A stretch of 35,266 bases of DNA from Gnetum montanum. Its lineage: Eukaryota; Streptophyta; Gnetopsida; Gnetales; Gnetaceae. Of the stretch, positions 1 to 10,530 are shown one piece after another (position 1 is the first letter of the stretch; every line of letters starts with the position of its first letter). The position numbers and the translations under genes are program-made. The notes below the pieces were generated by a model. That model ran no database searches and was not told the origin of the DNA. It was given only the letters and a program-made list of their open reading frames with translations. The stretch spans positions 84,753 through 120,018 of the forward strand of contig MNCI01000665.1 of the NCBI GenBank assembly GCA_015680685.1, given 5' to 3'.

Positions 1-1000
1 CGGGCTTCCTCATTCTGCATTTGTCCTCATTTGGACTTTTCTGGCCCTACTTTAGAATTCACTGACTAGTGGTCCTCCTCGTTGTTGCAAGTGTGCTGTA
101 TTAATTACGAAATCAAACTTTTCTTGCCTTGAGAAGGCTTATTCTTTGTTCTTTTGACCATGGAGTAAGACTTTTCTCAAATTGCTTCTTTAAAATTGAA
201 TGAGTAATGGGCCTATTCTTTTAACTTTGCTCTTACTTCTCTAAAATTGAATAAGTAGTAACCTTTTCTTTGTTCTTTCTACCTTAGTATGACTTTTCTT
301 ACCTTACTTCTTTAAAATTAAATTATTGTCCCTCTTCTTTGTTCTTCTAACCCTACTACAATAATTATGTACTCAAACTTTTCTACTCTAAAAATCATGC
401 TTAGATTTTTCTTACCTTGACCCTTCATTGGAATTTCAAGATTTTAGTAGGTATCAAAAGGAGATACTCTAACTTTTAGAAAAGTATAAATATAATTTGT
501 TTATTGTAAAAAAGTATCATCAATACACAACATTATCATCATAGCCTTGTACTAACAAAATATGGTTGGTTACATGTGATCTCTTTTGTCATTAGCCTCT
601 ATGAAAAGCTAGGTCTTCGTTTCTTTACAATTTCTTCAAATCATCTTCAATTATTTTTTCAATCTTTTTTATGTTCCTTTTGATATATTTTTTCGAATAG
701 TGATGTAGGAAGCTTTTTTATAGGCTCATTATCNCTTTTTTCGAATAGTGATGTAGGAAGCTTTTTTATAGGCTCATTATCTAATCTTTTGTGTACATTC
801 CCCAACCATCTAAGACATCATTCTTATAACTTATTTGATATAGAAACAACTCAAAGTCTTTTTCTAATATATAAAATCATGCAATCCATTATTATTATTT
901 GTAACATTTAACATCCATCAAAGCATTTACATTTTTGCCACATTGATTTGTTATTCATTCCTCTTTCGTATTAGTCAACATTCATCACCATAAATTATAG
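1..1000. other. AT-rich spacer, no gene seen
   Basis: No open reading frame of note on either strand. Around 185, 237 and 308 there are three diverged copies of a block beginning TTCTYTAAAATTRAAT followed by a T-rich stretch with TTCTTTGTTCTT. This looks like a degenerate tandem or microsatellite-derived repeat. Nothing else is recognised before the LTR at 1001. Confidence 0.6.
688..781. repeat. 46-bp perfect duplication flanking one N
   Basis: Bases 688-733 and 736-781 are identical (TTTTTTCGAATAG...CTCATTATC) and are separated only by an N at 734 and a C at 735. A perfect copy on both sides of a single ambiguous base is the usual sign of an unmerged contig overlap, so this is more likely an assembly artefact than a real tandem duplication. 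Confidence 0.85.
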
Positions 1001-1026
1001 TGATGAGTCATGAATTTGCTAGCTGT

Positions 1027-1082
1027 GATATTGCAGCTGTGATATTGCAACCGTGATATCACAGCCATGATATCATGGCCTG
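1027..1082 (+). promoter_or_regulatory. 14-bp-period GATATY array in LTR U3
   Basis: GATATT/GATATC occurs at 1027, 1041, 1055 and 1069, exactly 14 bp apart. The unit is roughly GATATYRCARCYRT, about 20 bp upstream of the TATA box. GATATC is self-complementary. Similar arrays sit in the U3 of E3, E4 and E5, which suggests enhancer-like binding sites; the binding factor is unknown. Confidence 0.6.
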
Positions 1083-1092
1083 CCTCAATTTC

Positions 1093-1100
1093 TATAAATA
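1093..1100 (+). promoter_or_regulatory. TATA box of solo LTR
   Basis: TATAAATA followed by AGAGGC. The same box lies at the same LTR position in E2 (5651 and 10650), E5 (29915) and E4 (30862-30869, minus strand); E3 has TATATATAA at 18979. It marks the U3 promoter; transcription would start some 30 bp downstream. Confidence 0.75.
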
Positions 1101-2329
1101 AGAGGCAACTTTCCTTGTTCTAGGAGTTAGTTCTTAGTTCTTTACCCAAACTCTTGCAGTTTTTCCTTCTTAGAGTTAGAATTATTTCTCAATGCATACC
1201 CATAGTGTGGTGATTGTAATTGTACAACATCCTTATTCGAGTGTGACATACTTGGACACGCACATGACCGGAAATAAAGATCGAGATTACTTCATCATTG
1301 CAACATTCACTTAGTTTAATTATTTAATTTTTATTGTTATTTATTGCTTTAGTAGTTAACATCTGTTTACCCTAAACTCCTATTAAACGCGGAACGAGTA
1401 CAACTTGATCACAAGCATTTAAGTGTGACTACTTGGCAACCCAGTAGCGTACCTAGGATCTGCGCTTGGTAATCCCAGTGGTAGTTGTGCACAAGGTCCA
1501 AGATGTGTACGGATGATTGAGGAACGGATGCTCATCGCACTTAGGCTAGCTTAAATTCTCTCTCACCCTCTCTCTCTCTTAGCTTAGTTAATATTATTTT
1601 CCATCATACTCAGGACTAGTACTAGTGTAGAAACACATCATACACCTCACTTTGGACTAAACTATACGTGACAAAGCTAATATTAGTCTAGGTGGGAAGA
1701 CAACGAACTACGACCTACAAGTAACTGTCTAGATATCACAACTAACCCGTCTATGAAGTTCGACCGAATCATGTGTGAAACGCTCGTATTCGTATGGTTG
1801 AGGGTAGGGGTACCTCGCCACTCATCATATAGCAAGTATGATGACTATCCTATTGTAGTGAGCAATCTCTTACCATTGAATTGTCACTTTTACTTTACTA
1901 CTATTTATGTTGTTACCAAAATTGCATTCCATAAATTCTTGTATTGATCTTTAGTTCTAACCTTTTAGCTTCTAGAAGTTAAAATGGAAATAGACAATGA
2001 TGATTTGATGATATAAAATTTATCATAGTTATATAAAATCTTCAAATTTACATGATGCTATAATATATATTCAGTAAGCTTACCTTAAACTAAAGTAACC
2101 CATATATTTGACTAAGTGAATCTCTTTTCTAAAGCTTTAAACTAAAATCCAATGAGCTATGCATGTTCCATTGCATCTCATTAATTATTAGATATGGTTT
2201 GGTTTGATTCAAGATACCTTGGTGCATTCATTTTTAAGAATTTAATGCTCTTAAGGAAATTTCTATAAATCTACTACTACTATGGGATAGTTCAATTGTA
2301 AAACACAATGTAAAACTTATGTGATGGTA

Positions 2330-2415
2330 GCCTTGAAAAAGCACATAAACTTGATGTGATGTAAAGCAGCTCGTGCCTTGAAAAAGCACATAAACTTGAT
2401 GTGATGTAAATCAGC
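2330..2415. repeat. 41-bp direct repeat, two copies
   Basis: Copies at 2330-2370 and 2375-2415 (GCCTTGAAAAAGCACATAAA at the start of each) differ at one base and are 45 bp apart. This is a recent local tandem duplication in non-coding DNA. Confidence 0.85.
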
Positions 2416-2683
2416 CCCGGTGCAAATTGCAATTTCATTTCCTTGAGTATTATCTTCATTAGCAGACCTATAAGTTCTTAATCTCTCGTTGGTCTCCTTT
2501 GAATCGTTGCAGATTCAATAGTCTCCATTGAAACGTTGCAGATACAAGTCCATAACCACAAGTATTCGCATTCATATTTTACGATGAGAAAAATGGCACC
2601 ATAGTAATGATGATTCTAATGGTGCGACTGTCACGTACTTTTTGAGTTTTACTTTTCTATTATTATCAGTATCTACACCATGG

Positions 2684-2985
2684 TAGAGGACAAAAACGCC
2701 GGTTTTAAATCAGGAAAACGCGTTCACTTTAATATCAAAATTACGGAGAAAACGCGTAACGAGTCATTTGGGCCCATTTTCTGGAAGTTTATTTTATTTT
2801 AGAGGACAAAAACAACGGGTTCTCAACCAGGAAAACGCGTTCGCTTAAAATTGTGAGAGAACGCGTAAAGCGTCTTGTGGGTCCATGTACAAAATTTTTG
2901 ACAAGGTTCTACCCGAGGCCAAAAAACGACGGGTTCACGTTTACTTTGACCAAAAAACAACCGGAGGACAGAAACGACGGGTTGA
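2684..2985. repeat. Diverged tandem cassette with ACGCGT boxes
   Basis: A 20-base core, GAGGACAAAAACRACGGGTT, recurs with small changes at 2686, 2802, 2915 and 2964. The first two units are about 116 bp long, and each contains two ACGCGT hexamers (2718, 2752; 2835, 2861). The block is much richer in CpG than its surroundings. ACGCGT contains the CGCG core bound by plant CAMTA factors, but no gene start is recognised downstream. An origin in an unknown repeat or a terminal part of a DNA transposon is equally possible. Confidence 0.6.
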
Positions 2986-3683
2986 TTTTTCAGGTTTCCC
3001 TGGTTTTGTTTTTATCCGAGAAGACTCCAATGAGTCTACATGTTTTGGAGTGTAAGCAGTCAATTGAAAGAAGTTTTGTGTCTATCTGCTACTAAGTGAG
3101 CATGCAAGTCATTATGTTTATGGATGTCAACATGATGCCGTGTAAAGCATCCTCGGGATGACAGGTGACCAGGCCTTCAATCATGCTTGCATGAATGCGC
3201 TCTTCTATAAACCCAAGTCAAGTCTATGTGAGCTTCTCAAAGACGTCAAGCCAGTCATATTTGGGTAAAGGCGGTGATTCTAGGAAGCATCCGATGCCCT
3301 GGTTCAGTCATCATGGGCCCGCCAGAAAAGTGCAAGTCTAATCAAACTTACATAAACCGGGTGACCCTTTTAGGCATCCCTGGGATATATGGGGTAGTAA
3401 AAATTTCAAGAGACCTTGCTTTCATGGGATCATTATTTAGATATTAAAATACTTGTTTTCTTAAGTTGAGTGAGTGGGTTAAAACTTGGGTGCCAATTCT
3501 CTCTAACAAAAAATTAGACTTCAAAACCTGGTTTAGTAGAATGAGAATTGTAACTCCAAGCAATCATTTTTTTTGAAAATCTTTTCAAGTGACAAGTTAA
3601 AGCAGATCTGTATTTAGAGAAATATTCTCTTCTTAAGAGATGGGAAACGCTGGATGAGCCATCTACGGTGCAGCTACCCTTCA

Positions 3684-3784
3684 TGACTATACTGGAAATG
3701 AAAATTTTCATTATGTGGGAGTAACATTTGCACGTCAATGCTGCACCCCTCCTGACGATACTGGAAATGGAAATTTTTATTATG
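3684..3784. repeat. 32-bp imperfect direct repeat
   Basis: TGACTATACTGGAAATGAAA... at 3684-3715 and TGACGATACTGGAAATGGAA... at 3753-3784 match at 28 of 32 bases with a 69-bp period. Similar GCAGC-containing sequence precedes both, so the true unit is probably longer. The function is unknown. Confidence 0.65.
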
Positions 3785-5572
3785 CTCAGGAGTAGTTAGC
3801 ATTGACGATGGGTTGTTCATCACAGTAGCCTAATTTTACCGCATCACGATTTATTTTTTATTCTCCATATATTATACGTTATTTTTAGAAATACATTATC
3901 TCATCCTATCTGTGGAAATTACGAGACCATTAAAGGCAGAGCTCAAACACTTATATACACTGAATTGCCTCGCATTGCGTTCCTTTAAGATCCTTCCTTC
4001 CTTGCATTGCCAAAATGAAGAGACAAAGCTTCCAACGCCAATTGATTGCTGTAATTTTATAGAATAATTTTAGTGCGCTTGTCTGATTCCCAGATCTTGC
4101 CCGTAAAAGTTTGATTTTAAATATTGGCTCCCAAGAAATAGGTACTTGTAGGTTCGAAGCTACAGCATGCCTATTTTCACGAAGCAGGAATCAGTTGGTT
4201 GGTTGCAAAAAAAAGAAAACTTTTATGATTTTTTTTTCTTATTGATGCTTAGTGGATATGTATTTTTCAATGAAAATGTAATTCAATAGATCTTATGGGT
4301 CTTTGGACTTAACAAAGCTTCAATTTTAATTTGTTTTCCCTTTTAAAACCATTTTAATGAGACATTTTAAGATTATATAGATTTTATTTGCATGTAAAAT
4401 GTTCTTCAACCAGTTAGAGGAATATATTTTTTTATCATCCATCGTTTACATTTTTCTTTTGCAAAAGCATTTTTAAAATTAGATTTACCCTGACTTTTAA
4501 TCTTATAACTATATTTTAGAAGATTTGGATTTGCTGAAGTTTAGAGCCTTTAAAAATTGTACTTTTGCAAGACTTTGAATAGGGTTAGTGGTTGCAAAAA
4601 TTTGCAAGAATTGCAAAAGAATTGTGATAAGGAAAATTATAAGTCTAGATTCTAGAGAAATCATCCAAAGATATTAAAATTATTTTTTAAAAGTAAATGG
4701 ATCCTAAATAAGTTTATATCACCGTTTGTATTTATTAAAAGTAAATATATATATCATTTTGATAAAATTCAATATATGAAATAGACATAGATGTATCATG
4801 GTGAAAATTTGCTTTGGAACGTTATTACGTTTGGAAATTGTGAACCAGAATCCATAATGCTCTGTTTATGAAAATTCGTTAAGAATCGTAATCCTGATGA
4901 ATCATAATGATTAATTTCCAGTCTTTTAACTAATTACTAGCAATAAAGATTCGCAAACTTAAATGATTTCTCTCCTGATGACATCTGCCCATCCTTAACT
5001 ATAATCGCTTTCTTATTTTCTATTAATTCTCTAATTACTGTAATCTTCTGTTTTATCTGAAACTTGGTTTTAGTTCTCAGATTTTGAATTTGTTCTGTAT
5101 CAGAAAAAGCTCCTAACCCATGTTCACATGTTCGCATCTTTTTCTTGAAGAGAAGTCGCATGGCCATCAAGAGAAACGGTCAAAAAATGAGGGGAGAAGT
5201 CCAATGGTTTATTATACGGAATTGAGGGGAGAAAAAAGTGAAAGTGATTTATGCAGCTTGTTCATTTAATCTTGTAAAACATCATTGCTTCTCTGTTTAC
5301 AATTTCATTCCATTTGCAGTCTCCTGTGACGAGGAAATCTACACTTCAAAATAGGACCTCTATTTCTTGCTATGTTACGTGTCTCTGCAGGCCGTGGCAT
5401 AATAAAGGAAGCAACATCCAATAAAGAGGCAACTGTGCACCAGGAGAAATTATAAAATCAATAATCATACTTGTGGGGCAAAGAATCTTAAATTAGGAAA
5501 TAGGTTTTGCAACCAAAATTCTTACTTTGGTAATACAAGGCTATGATGATCACTATTATGATATTACACAAC

Positions 5573-6374
5573 TATGAAGCGCTATACAAATGATGCGTCG
5601 TATACGCGGCCACGTAGACGTGGCCCCGTTTATGGAAGCCTGTTTTAGCCTATAAATAAGTGGGCTCCCACCACACTTAGGTATCTTTCGAGTAGTTGTA
5701 GCGAAGCCCTTGCAGTTTGTTTCCATAAGAGTTAGACTATTTTCCCAAGTGCATGTGCGCAGTGTGATGTTTGTAATTGTACGGCACCTTTGTTCGAGTG
5801 TGACGTACTTGGACGTGCACATGACCAGAAATAAAAATCGAGATTACTTCATCATTGCAACATTCACTTAGTTTTAATTGTTTAATTGTTATTGTTATTT
5901 ATTGTTTTCTTAGTTAATATTTCTTTACCATCATTTATTATTCTTGTTGTTAATTGTGGAATGAGTACGACTTAACCACGAGCATTTAAGTGTGACTACT
6001 TGGTAACCCAATAGCGTACCTAGGATCTACGCTTGGTAATCCTATTAGTAGTCATGCACGAGGTCCAAGATGTGTACGGATGCTCATCGCACTTAGGCTA
6101 GCTTAGACTTCATTTTCTATTGCTTATTAGATTAATCAAGATTATTTTCCATTGTCTCTAGGAGTAGCAGTAGTTTAGGATCACATCATACGCCTCACTT
6201 TGGACTAAACCATATGTGACAAAGCAAATACTAGTCCAGGTGGGAAGACAATGAACTGCGATGAACGTGCAACTATCTAGATACCACAACCAGCTTGTCC
6301 ACAGAGTTCGACCAGATCGTGCATGAACGCTCGTATTCGTATGGTTGAGTGTAGGGGTACCTCGTTGCTCATCA
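5573..6374 (+). repeat. 5' LTR of E2
   Basis: This 802-bp LTR begins TATGAAG, where the 3' copy has TGATGAAG, so one base of the TG end has been lost. It ends GCTCATCA. It contains a perfect inverted repeat at 5608-5625, TATAAATA at 5651, and the doubled CTTGGTAA block near 6000-6040 seen in all LTRs of the family. Confidence 0.92.
5608..5625 (+). promoter_or_regulatory. Perfect ACGT-core palindrome in E2 U3
   Basis: GGCCACGT-AG-ACGTGGCC has 8-bp arms with a 2-bp spacer and lies 26 bp upstream of the TATA box. It holds two G-box-like CACGT/ACGTG cores of the kind bound by plant bZIP and bHLH factors. The 3' LTR has a decayed version in a longer repeat block at about 10590-10626. Binding is inferred. 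Confidence 0.55.
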
Positions 6375-6375
6375 T

Positions 6376-6393
6376 TGGCGCCATTGCCTGGGA
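6376..6393 (+). other. Primer binding site of E2 (tRNA-Asp-like)
   Basis: TGGCGCCATTGCCTGGGA starts two bases after the LTR end. It matches the complement of the 3' end of plant tRNA-Asp (TGGCGCCGTTGCCGGGGA, from memory) at 16 of 18 positions. tRNA-Asp priming is typical of Athila-like Ty3 elements. It starts minus-strand DNA synthesis. Confidence 0.75.
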
Positions 6394-6510
6394 TGGTGCT
6401 AGTTATTTAGATTAGTTATATCATACAAGTTCGTTGTAACAAGGATTAACAATATATCCTTTAGAAAAGAATTAAATTCAATTCAATTAAGTCACACACA
6501 GTTCACAACA

Positions 6511-8424
6511 ATGTCTCTCTCACAAGACTATGACAATGCAACAGCTAGTAGGGCAACTTGTTGGAGAACCAACAAATTATATGATAATGAAGATGAAGTT
6601 TGGAGTACCCAATTTGATGTAGGGGTCTCCTATGAGCATCAACGCAAACAACATCGTCCCAACTCACAACTGCATAACATACCTAGTGACGATGAACCCC
6701 TACTGGCCACTACAAGGTTAACGGAAATACAAGAGGCTATTCAAATACCCCGCAAGCATCGTAAGGAAAGCCGTCTACCCAAGCTTGACTTAAACAACTT
6801 TCCGAAGTCTTCAAGAGGCTATGATTTAGATCCCCAACATCATCTACAAGCCTTCCATGATGCCTGTGCATGGAATGACATTGATAATGGATGGCAAAAA
6901 CTTGAGCTCTTTCCTTTGACACTCATTGGCCAAGCAAAAGTATGGTATAGGTCGTTAAAACCAAAATCAATTTGATGTTGGCCAACAATGGTAAAACTCT
7001 TCAATAAAAAATATCAAACCTATGCGAGAGTGTTAGCCTTGAGGAGACAAATCCAAGAATGGAAACAAGCGCAACATGAACCCTTGGACATGGCTTTAGA
7101 AAGATATTATGAACTATTAAACAACTACCCAGGCCATGGGTTCTCCGAGGAAAGGCTAATGTACCATATCAAAGATGGGCTCCGTAATGAAACAAGGGAG
7201 ATCCTAGGGATGTACACCCAAGGTCAACTATATGAGCGATGAACCCATCAATTCCAAGAGCTTATTAAGCAAGTAGCAAAAGAAGAAGGAGAAATAGCCA
7301 AATGGGAGAATGTTAAAAGTTCTCAACAGGACCAAAATCTCAACTTAACAAGGGTCCATGATCATGAAGAGGAGAAATCAACTCACTTCAAGGAGGTGGA
7401 ATCATCTTTGTCAATCCTACAATCACTAGATGAAATTGAGGCAAAGATCAATAAGATGACAAACTGGGTACATGAAAGATGTGGAGAATATGCCAACATT
7501 ATCAGAGGAAGAGCTATGCCAAATTGAGAAACAGGACAGGACACCACGCAACAATCGAAACAAAGGGTAGAAGATAATAAGAATAAGAACTCAACTACCA
7601 ATTTCACATATCAATGTAACGTCTATCTATACAATCACCCCAAAGGCCAATGTCCAATTTTGTCACATTTACAGAAAGGCCAACATTGGGGAGGAATGTT
7701 ACATCTAGATTTCATACAGAAATATCAGGTTCAACCACAGCGGCAAAAACCTCAGTCATGGGGAACGCCACCGTCAACTAGACCATACCCTTCATATGTT
7801 CCAACACCAAATGCTTATTATGTTCAACACCTTGTTTCTCCAACGGGATCAGCATCCTCTACCTCACCTCATTGTTATCATTCTCCCGAGTACTATCCAC
7901 CGATGTCCTCTCTAACAAAATCACCACCTCATGTGCCTTACACTTCTCCTCAACCTTAATATTCTCATACTTCACCTTCTTCTACATCGCCACCAGTTGT
8001 GCCAGAAGCCTTTGCACCACAACACCAACCCATGAATGTTACTTGTGCTGCTACTATTAATAGCAGTGAGAGCCCTCCACAACATCGAAAGCATCCTTTC
8101 TTTAGACAGGGTCGTAGAAAGAGACAGCACAATTTCAAAACCGCTACATCCTCCAACTTAGCACAAGTTCAACATTGTGATGCATCCACCTCCTCAAACT
8201 CAACGCCTCCTATTACTCTATCTGGGCCACCAATCAACACTCTAACAACCATGGGGCCTAATGAATATTACCACATGGGGAGACATGTTGATCCTTGCAT
8301 ACCATCTTATGGTCGCAAGTACCATAGTGGATCAACTCCTTATAAATTAACCACATCTTATAACTTGCCCCACTATGTTAACTCTAATCAAGTGTGTGAA
8401 CCCCAATGGGGTAAGTATGACTAG
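6511..8424 (+). pseudogene. gag: Gag polyprotein of E2, four in-frame stops
   Basis: One continuous reading frame of 638 codons from ATG 6511 to TAG 8422, broken only by TGA at 6973, 7240 and 7525 and TAA at 7957. No frameshift is seen. The central capsid-like part (6790-7240) has the Ty3 gag pattern, with WYRSL near 6940, LFNKKYQTY near 6997 and PGHGF near 7129. E3 and E4 encode the same blocks in the same order. A zinc knuckle lies at 7615-7653 as C-x2-Y-x3-H-x4-C: its second Cys codon (7624) is TAT, so Tyr replaces Cys. The tail is rich in Pro, Ser and Thr. Gag would form the particle that packages element RNA. The gene is inactive as read. GTAAGTAT at 8411, near the end of the frame, is a perfect splice-donor match. 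Confidence 0.88.
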
Positions 8425-9580
8425 GTCCCAATATTTCCAACATGCAAGGATCCCCACCTTCCATTTATTAATTCTAGCCATGCTCAACCATTTAGCTATG
8501 GGGGGTATCCTCCATTCTAGCAACATAGAATTAATAAATATTTTTCTGTTTCTTTAATTTTTCAACTTTTTGTTTTCCAGTATTTCACCTTTTAATTTAT
8601 TGTTTTATCTTTTTGTCTTTTTGTCTTTTTATATTTTTATGAGTAATCTCATCTACGAATAAAACACTCATGTGGCTCGTTGGTTGAGGTGTTGTTTTAT
8701 GTTATCAAGTCTCAGGTAATTAATTATTTGGACAATGAACCCACCACATCCACCCAACTATTCTATTAATAAGAGGTTCTACTCTGGGTACGATGATATT
8801 TTTGTCATCATGAAACTTAAAAGTAATTTTGTGCTCATTATGCCCAGAGTGGAAAATGATGGACAAAGAGGGAATGGCCAAGGTGTGACATCAAGGGAAC
8901 TTGTGAATTCTCTTTTGGTGACATATGTAGGTGCTATCATGTAGCTTGGTTGTACTAAGGTCCTTGTAGATCTAACGGAAAATGGAAGTAAGAGTATTAA
9001 AGGCACCCAATAAAGAACCTAACGCTATTCTAGGGGGTCCCACTGGAAAGACATGCATCCATGCCTAAAGGTAGGTGGCTTCTCTGGATTAAGTACTTAA
9101 AAAAAAAAGAGAAAAGAGAGTGTGCCAAAGGAGCCAAACAAAAAGTATGCTGCAAAGAAATTCCAAGTCACTCCTCCCTTACACAAAACACCAAGTGATC
9201 GTACACCTTGCTATCATGGCACTCTTATGGCTGTCCATCACTGGATGAAACAATGTGATGTCACTGATTGAAGGAATGTACTTGGTCTTGATTTTGGAGC
9301 GACGGGCTAATAACACATTAATCATGCCCTACACTCAAGATTCATTATGCCTAGAGTCAGTTACCTCACGTCCCAATCTCTGTAATCCCTTCTTCGATTC
9401 ATCCCATCTCGTTGTTCATGTATTTGTGACTTGTGTCTTGGGTAGCATTGAATTCATACCTCATCACGATGGTATTTATATGTGTATGTTTTATTGCATC
9501 AATATAGATCACATTTAACCCTTCTAGTGCCTATGAACATTTTAAGGTGTGGTTACGCAAGGGCATTATAGGTTGGAATC

Positions 9581-9600
9581 TGCTTTGGGGAGGACCCACT
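9581..9600 (+). promoter_or_regulatory. Conserved 20-base block, E2 copy
   Basis: TGCTTTGGGGAGGACCCACT. Nearly identical blocks occur at 18139 (E3), 29038 (E5) and 31700-31719 on the minus strand (E4), each 340-417 bp upstream of the acceptor-ATG site. Such conservation in otherwise diverged non-coding DNA suggests a cis-acting role such as packaging, splicing or dimerisation; which one is unknown. Confidence 0.5.
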
Positions 9601-9888
9601 TGCGTGACTTTTGTAATTTGTACTTGTTGCACACCACTACATCATTTTATACCCTCCAAGTACTTCATTGCCAAATCTATTCTTTCCTTTGTCATTATTT
9701 TATCAAACGTTCCTCAAAACCATTACATGTCCTTCAATGTGTCACCTAAACAAACTAGGCCCAACATTAAACTTTTAGGGCAACTTCCTTGAAAAACTTT
9801 CTAACTCTAAAATCATACTAAGCAAAGAATTCAACAATTACTTAAGGCAATAAGTACGGTATGAAATAATTGAACTTCTTTCAATAAC

Positions 9889-10172
9889 CTTACTAACAAT
9901 TGATCTTTGTGTGATTATAGATGGCAATAAAAAGAGGACAACAAGGAGGACCTTCTCGAGGTGCAATTAAATGCCCAAGGAGAGGCAAAAGCCAAGTACC
10001 TCATGTAGAACGTGTGGAGCAGGAGGCACAATCATTCAGCATCCATCAGGGACCTCTTGTCACTACACAGGCTAGCCAAGCAAAAGGTGGAGAGGTCGGG
10101 GCCCAAGCCTATGAAGAGGAACAACGGCTATCTATAGCATGGCATGTCAAAGCCAATCAAGTATTCCCATAG
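9889..10172 (+). other. Acceptor-like site and small frame in E2
   Basis: CTTACTAAC (branch-point-like) at about 9889-9897 is followed by a TG-rich stretch and ATTATAG ending at 9920, directly followed by ATGGCAATA. The frame runs 83 codons to 10172, is basic and Gly/Gln-rich at its start, and matches no family I know. The equivalent position in E3, E4 and E5 also has AG directly before ATG, but their frames are short and different. A spliced downstream ORF is possible but unproven. Confidence 0.4.
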
Positions 10173-10517
10173 CTGCCGTGCCCATGGAAAATGCCAACTT
10201 CATCAAACATTGGAACATCAGCATGGATGGCTCATAATCCTTTGATAAAAGAGGAGAAACATCATGTGCTTCTTCAATGATATCAATCTCAGAAGCCTGA
10301 TGCACAAGACAAAGGAAGAGACCCATGGAGGAACCACCATCACCAGGAACCACATGAGTTCCGATAAATTTTGTCATTTTGTATATGTGTCCCAATTTTG
10401 TCATATCCACTGTGGCATGAATAAATTTCTAGTTAATCAATAATCCCATACCTATCCACTGTGTATTCAATTGAGCTTTTTCCTCACATTCTTTGACTCG
10501 AGGATGAGTTTTTACTC

Positions 10518-10530
10518 AGTCATGGGGGTA
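10518..10530 (+). other. Polypurine tract of E2
   Basis: AGTCATGGGGGTA lies directly before the TGATGA start of the 3' LTR. The same sequence is in the same place in E3 (18897) and in E4 (minus strand, 30942-30954), and E5 has AGTCATGGGGGTC at 29805. It would prime plus-strand DNA synthesis. Confidence 0.75.

Larger units (their letters stand above)
1001..1827 (+). mobile_element. Solo LTR (E1) of a Ty3-type retrotransposon
   Basis: An 827-bp LTR with 7-bp terminal inverted repeats TGATGAG and CTCATCA, flanked directly by the same 5-bp target duplication TATAG at 996-1000 and 1828-1832. No internal domain, primer site or second LTR is attached, so this is a solo LTR left by recombination between the two LTRs of a former full element. 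It carries a TATA box at 1093, an AATAAA-like signal near 1274, and the 3' end GGGGTACCTCGCCACTCATCA shared with every other LTR in the window. Its middle part (near 1230-1330) closely matches the E2 LTRs, so it belongs to the same subfamily. Confidence 0.93.
1833..5567. other. AT-rich spacer between E1 and E2, no gene recognised
   Basis: Contains three short direct-repeat systems listed separately (2330, 2684, 3684) but no coding region that can be supported. A TATATA-type box near 3952 precedes an ATG at 4015, but that frame stops after about 15 codons. A 77-codon minus-strand frame at 4937-5170 resembles no family I know. The stretch 4200-4800 is very AT-rich and holds poly-A and poly-T runs. 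The segment may be old decayed transposon or intergenic DNA. Confidence 0.5.
8425..10515 (+). other. Post-gag non-coding region of E2
   Basis: About 2.1 kb without a supportable pol domain. It contains blocks shared with the 3' regions of E3, E4 and E5: a CACTGGAAAGACATG block near 9039, the 20-base motif at 9581, and an acceptor-like site followed by ATG at 9919-9923. The rest is AT-rich. It probably represents the 3' part of an ancestral element from which pol has been lost. Confidence 0.6.

Noticed and set aside
1027-1082. Regular short repeats as a possible CRISPR array
   Set aside because: The 14-bp units are contiguous without unique spacers and lie in an LTR promoter in plant DNA.
1753-1947. 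64-aa frame at the LTR end
   Set aside because: It starts within the solo LTR and crosses the target duplication into spacer.
2853-3095. 80-aa frame over the ACGCGT cassette
   Set aside because: The repeated units there are read in different frames, so the repeat is not a protein repeat.
4015-4062. ATG after a TATA-like box as a host gene start
   Set aside because: The frame ends after 15 codons, and no following exon or conserved domain could be found.
4937-5170. 77-aa minus-strand frame in the spacer
   Set aside because: No recognisable domain, no homologous frame elsewhere in the window, and a length compatible with chance in AT-rich DNA.
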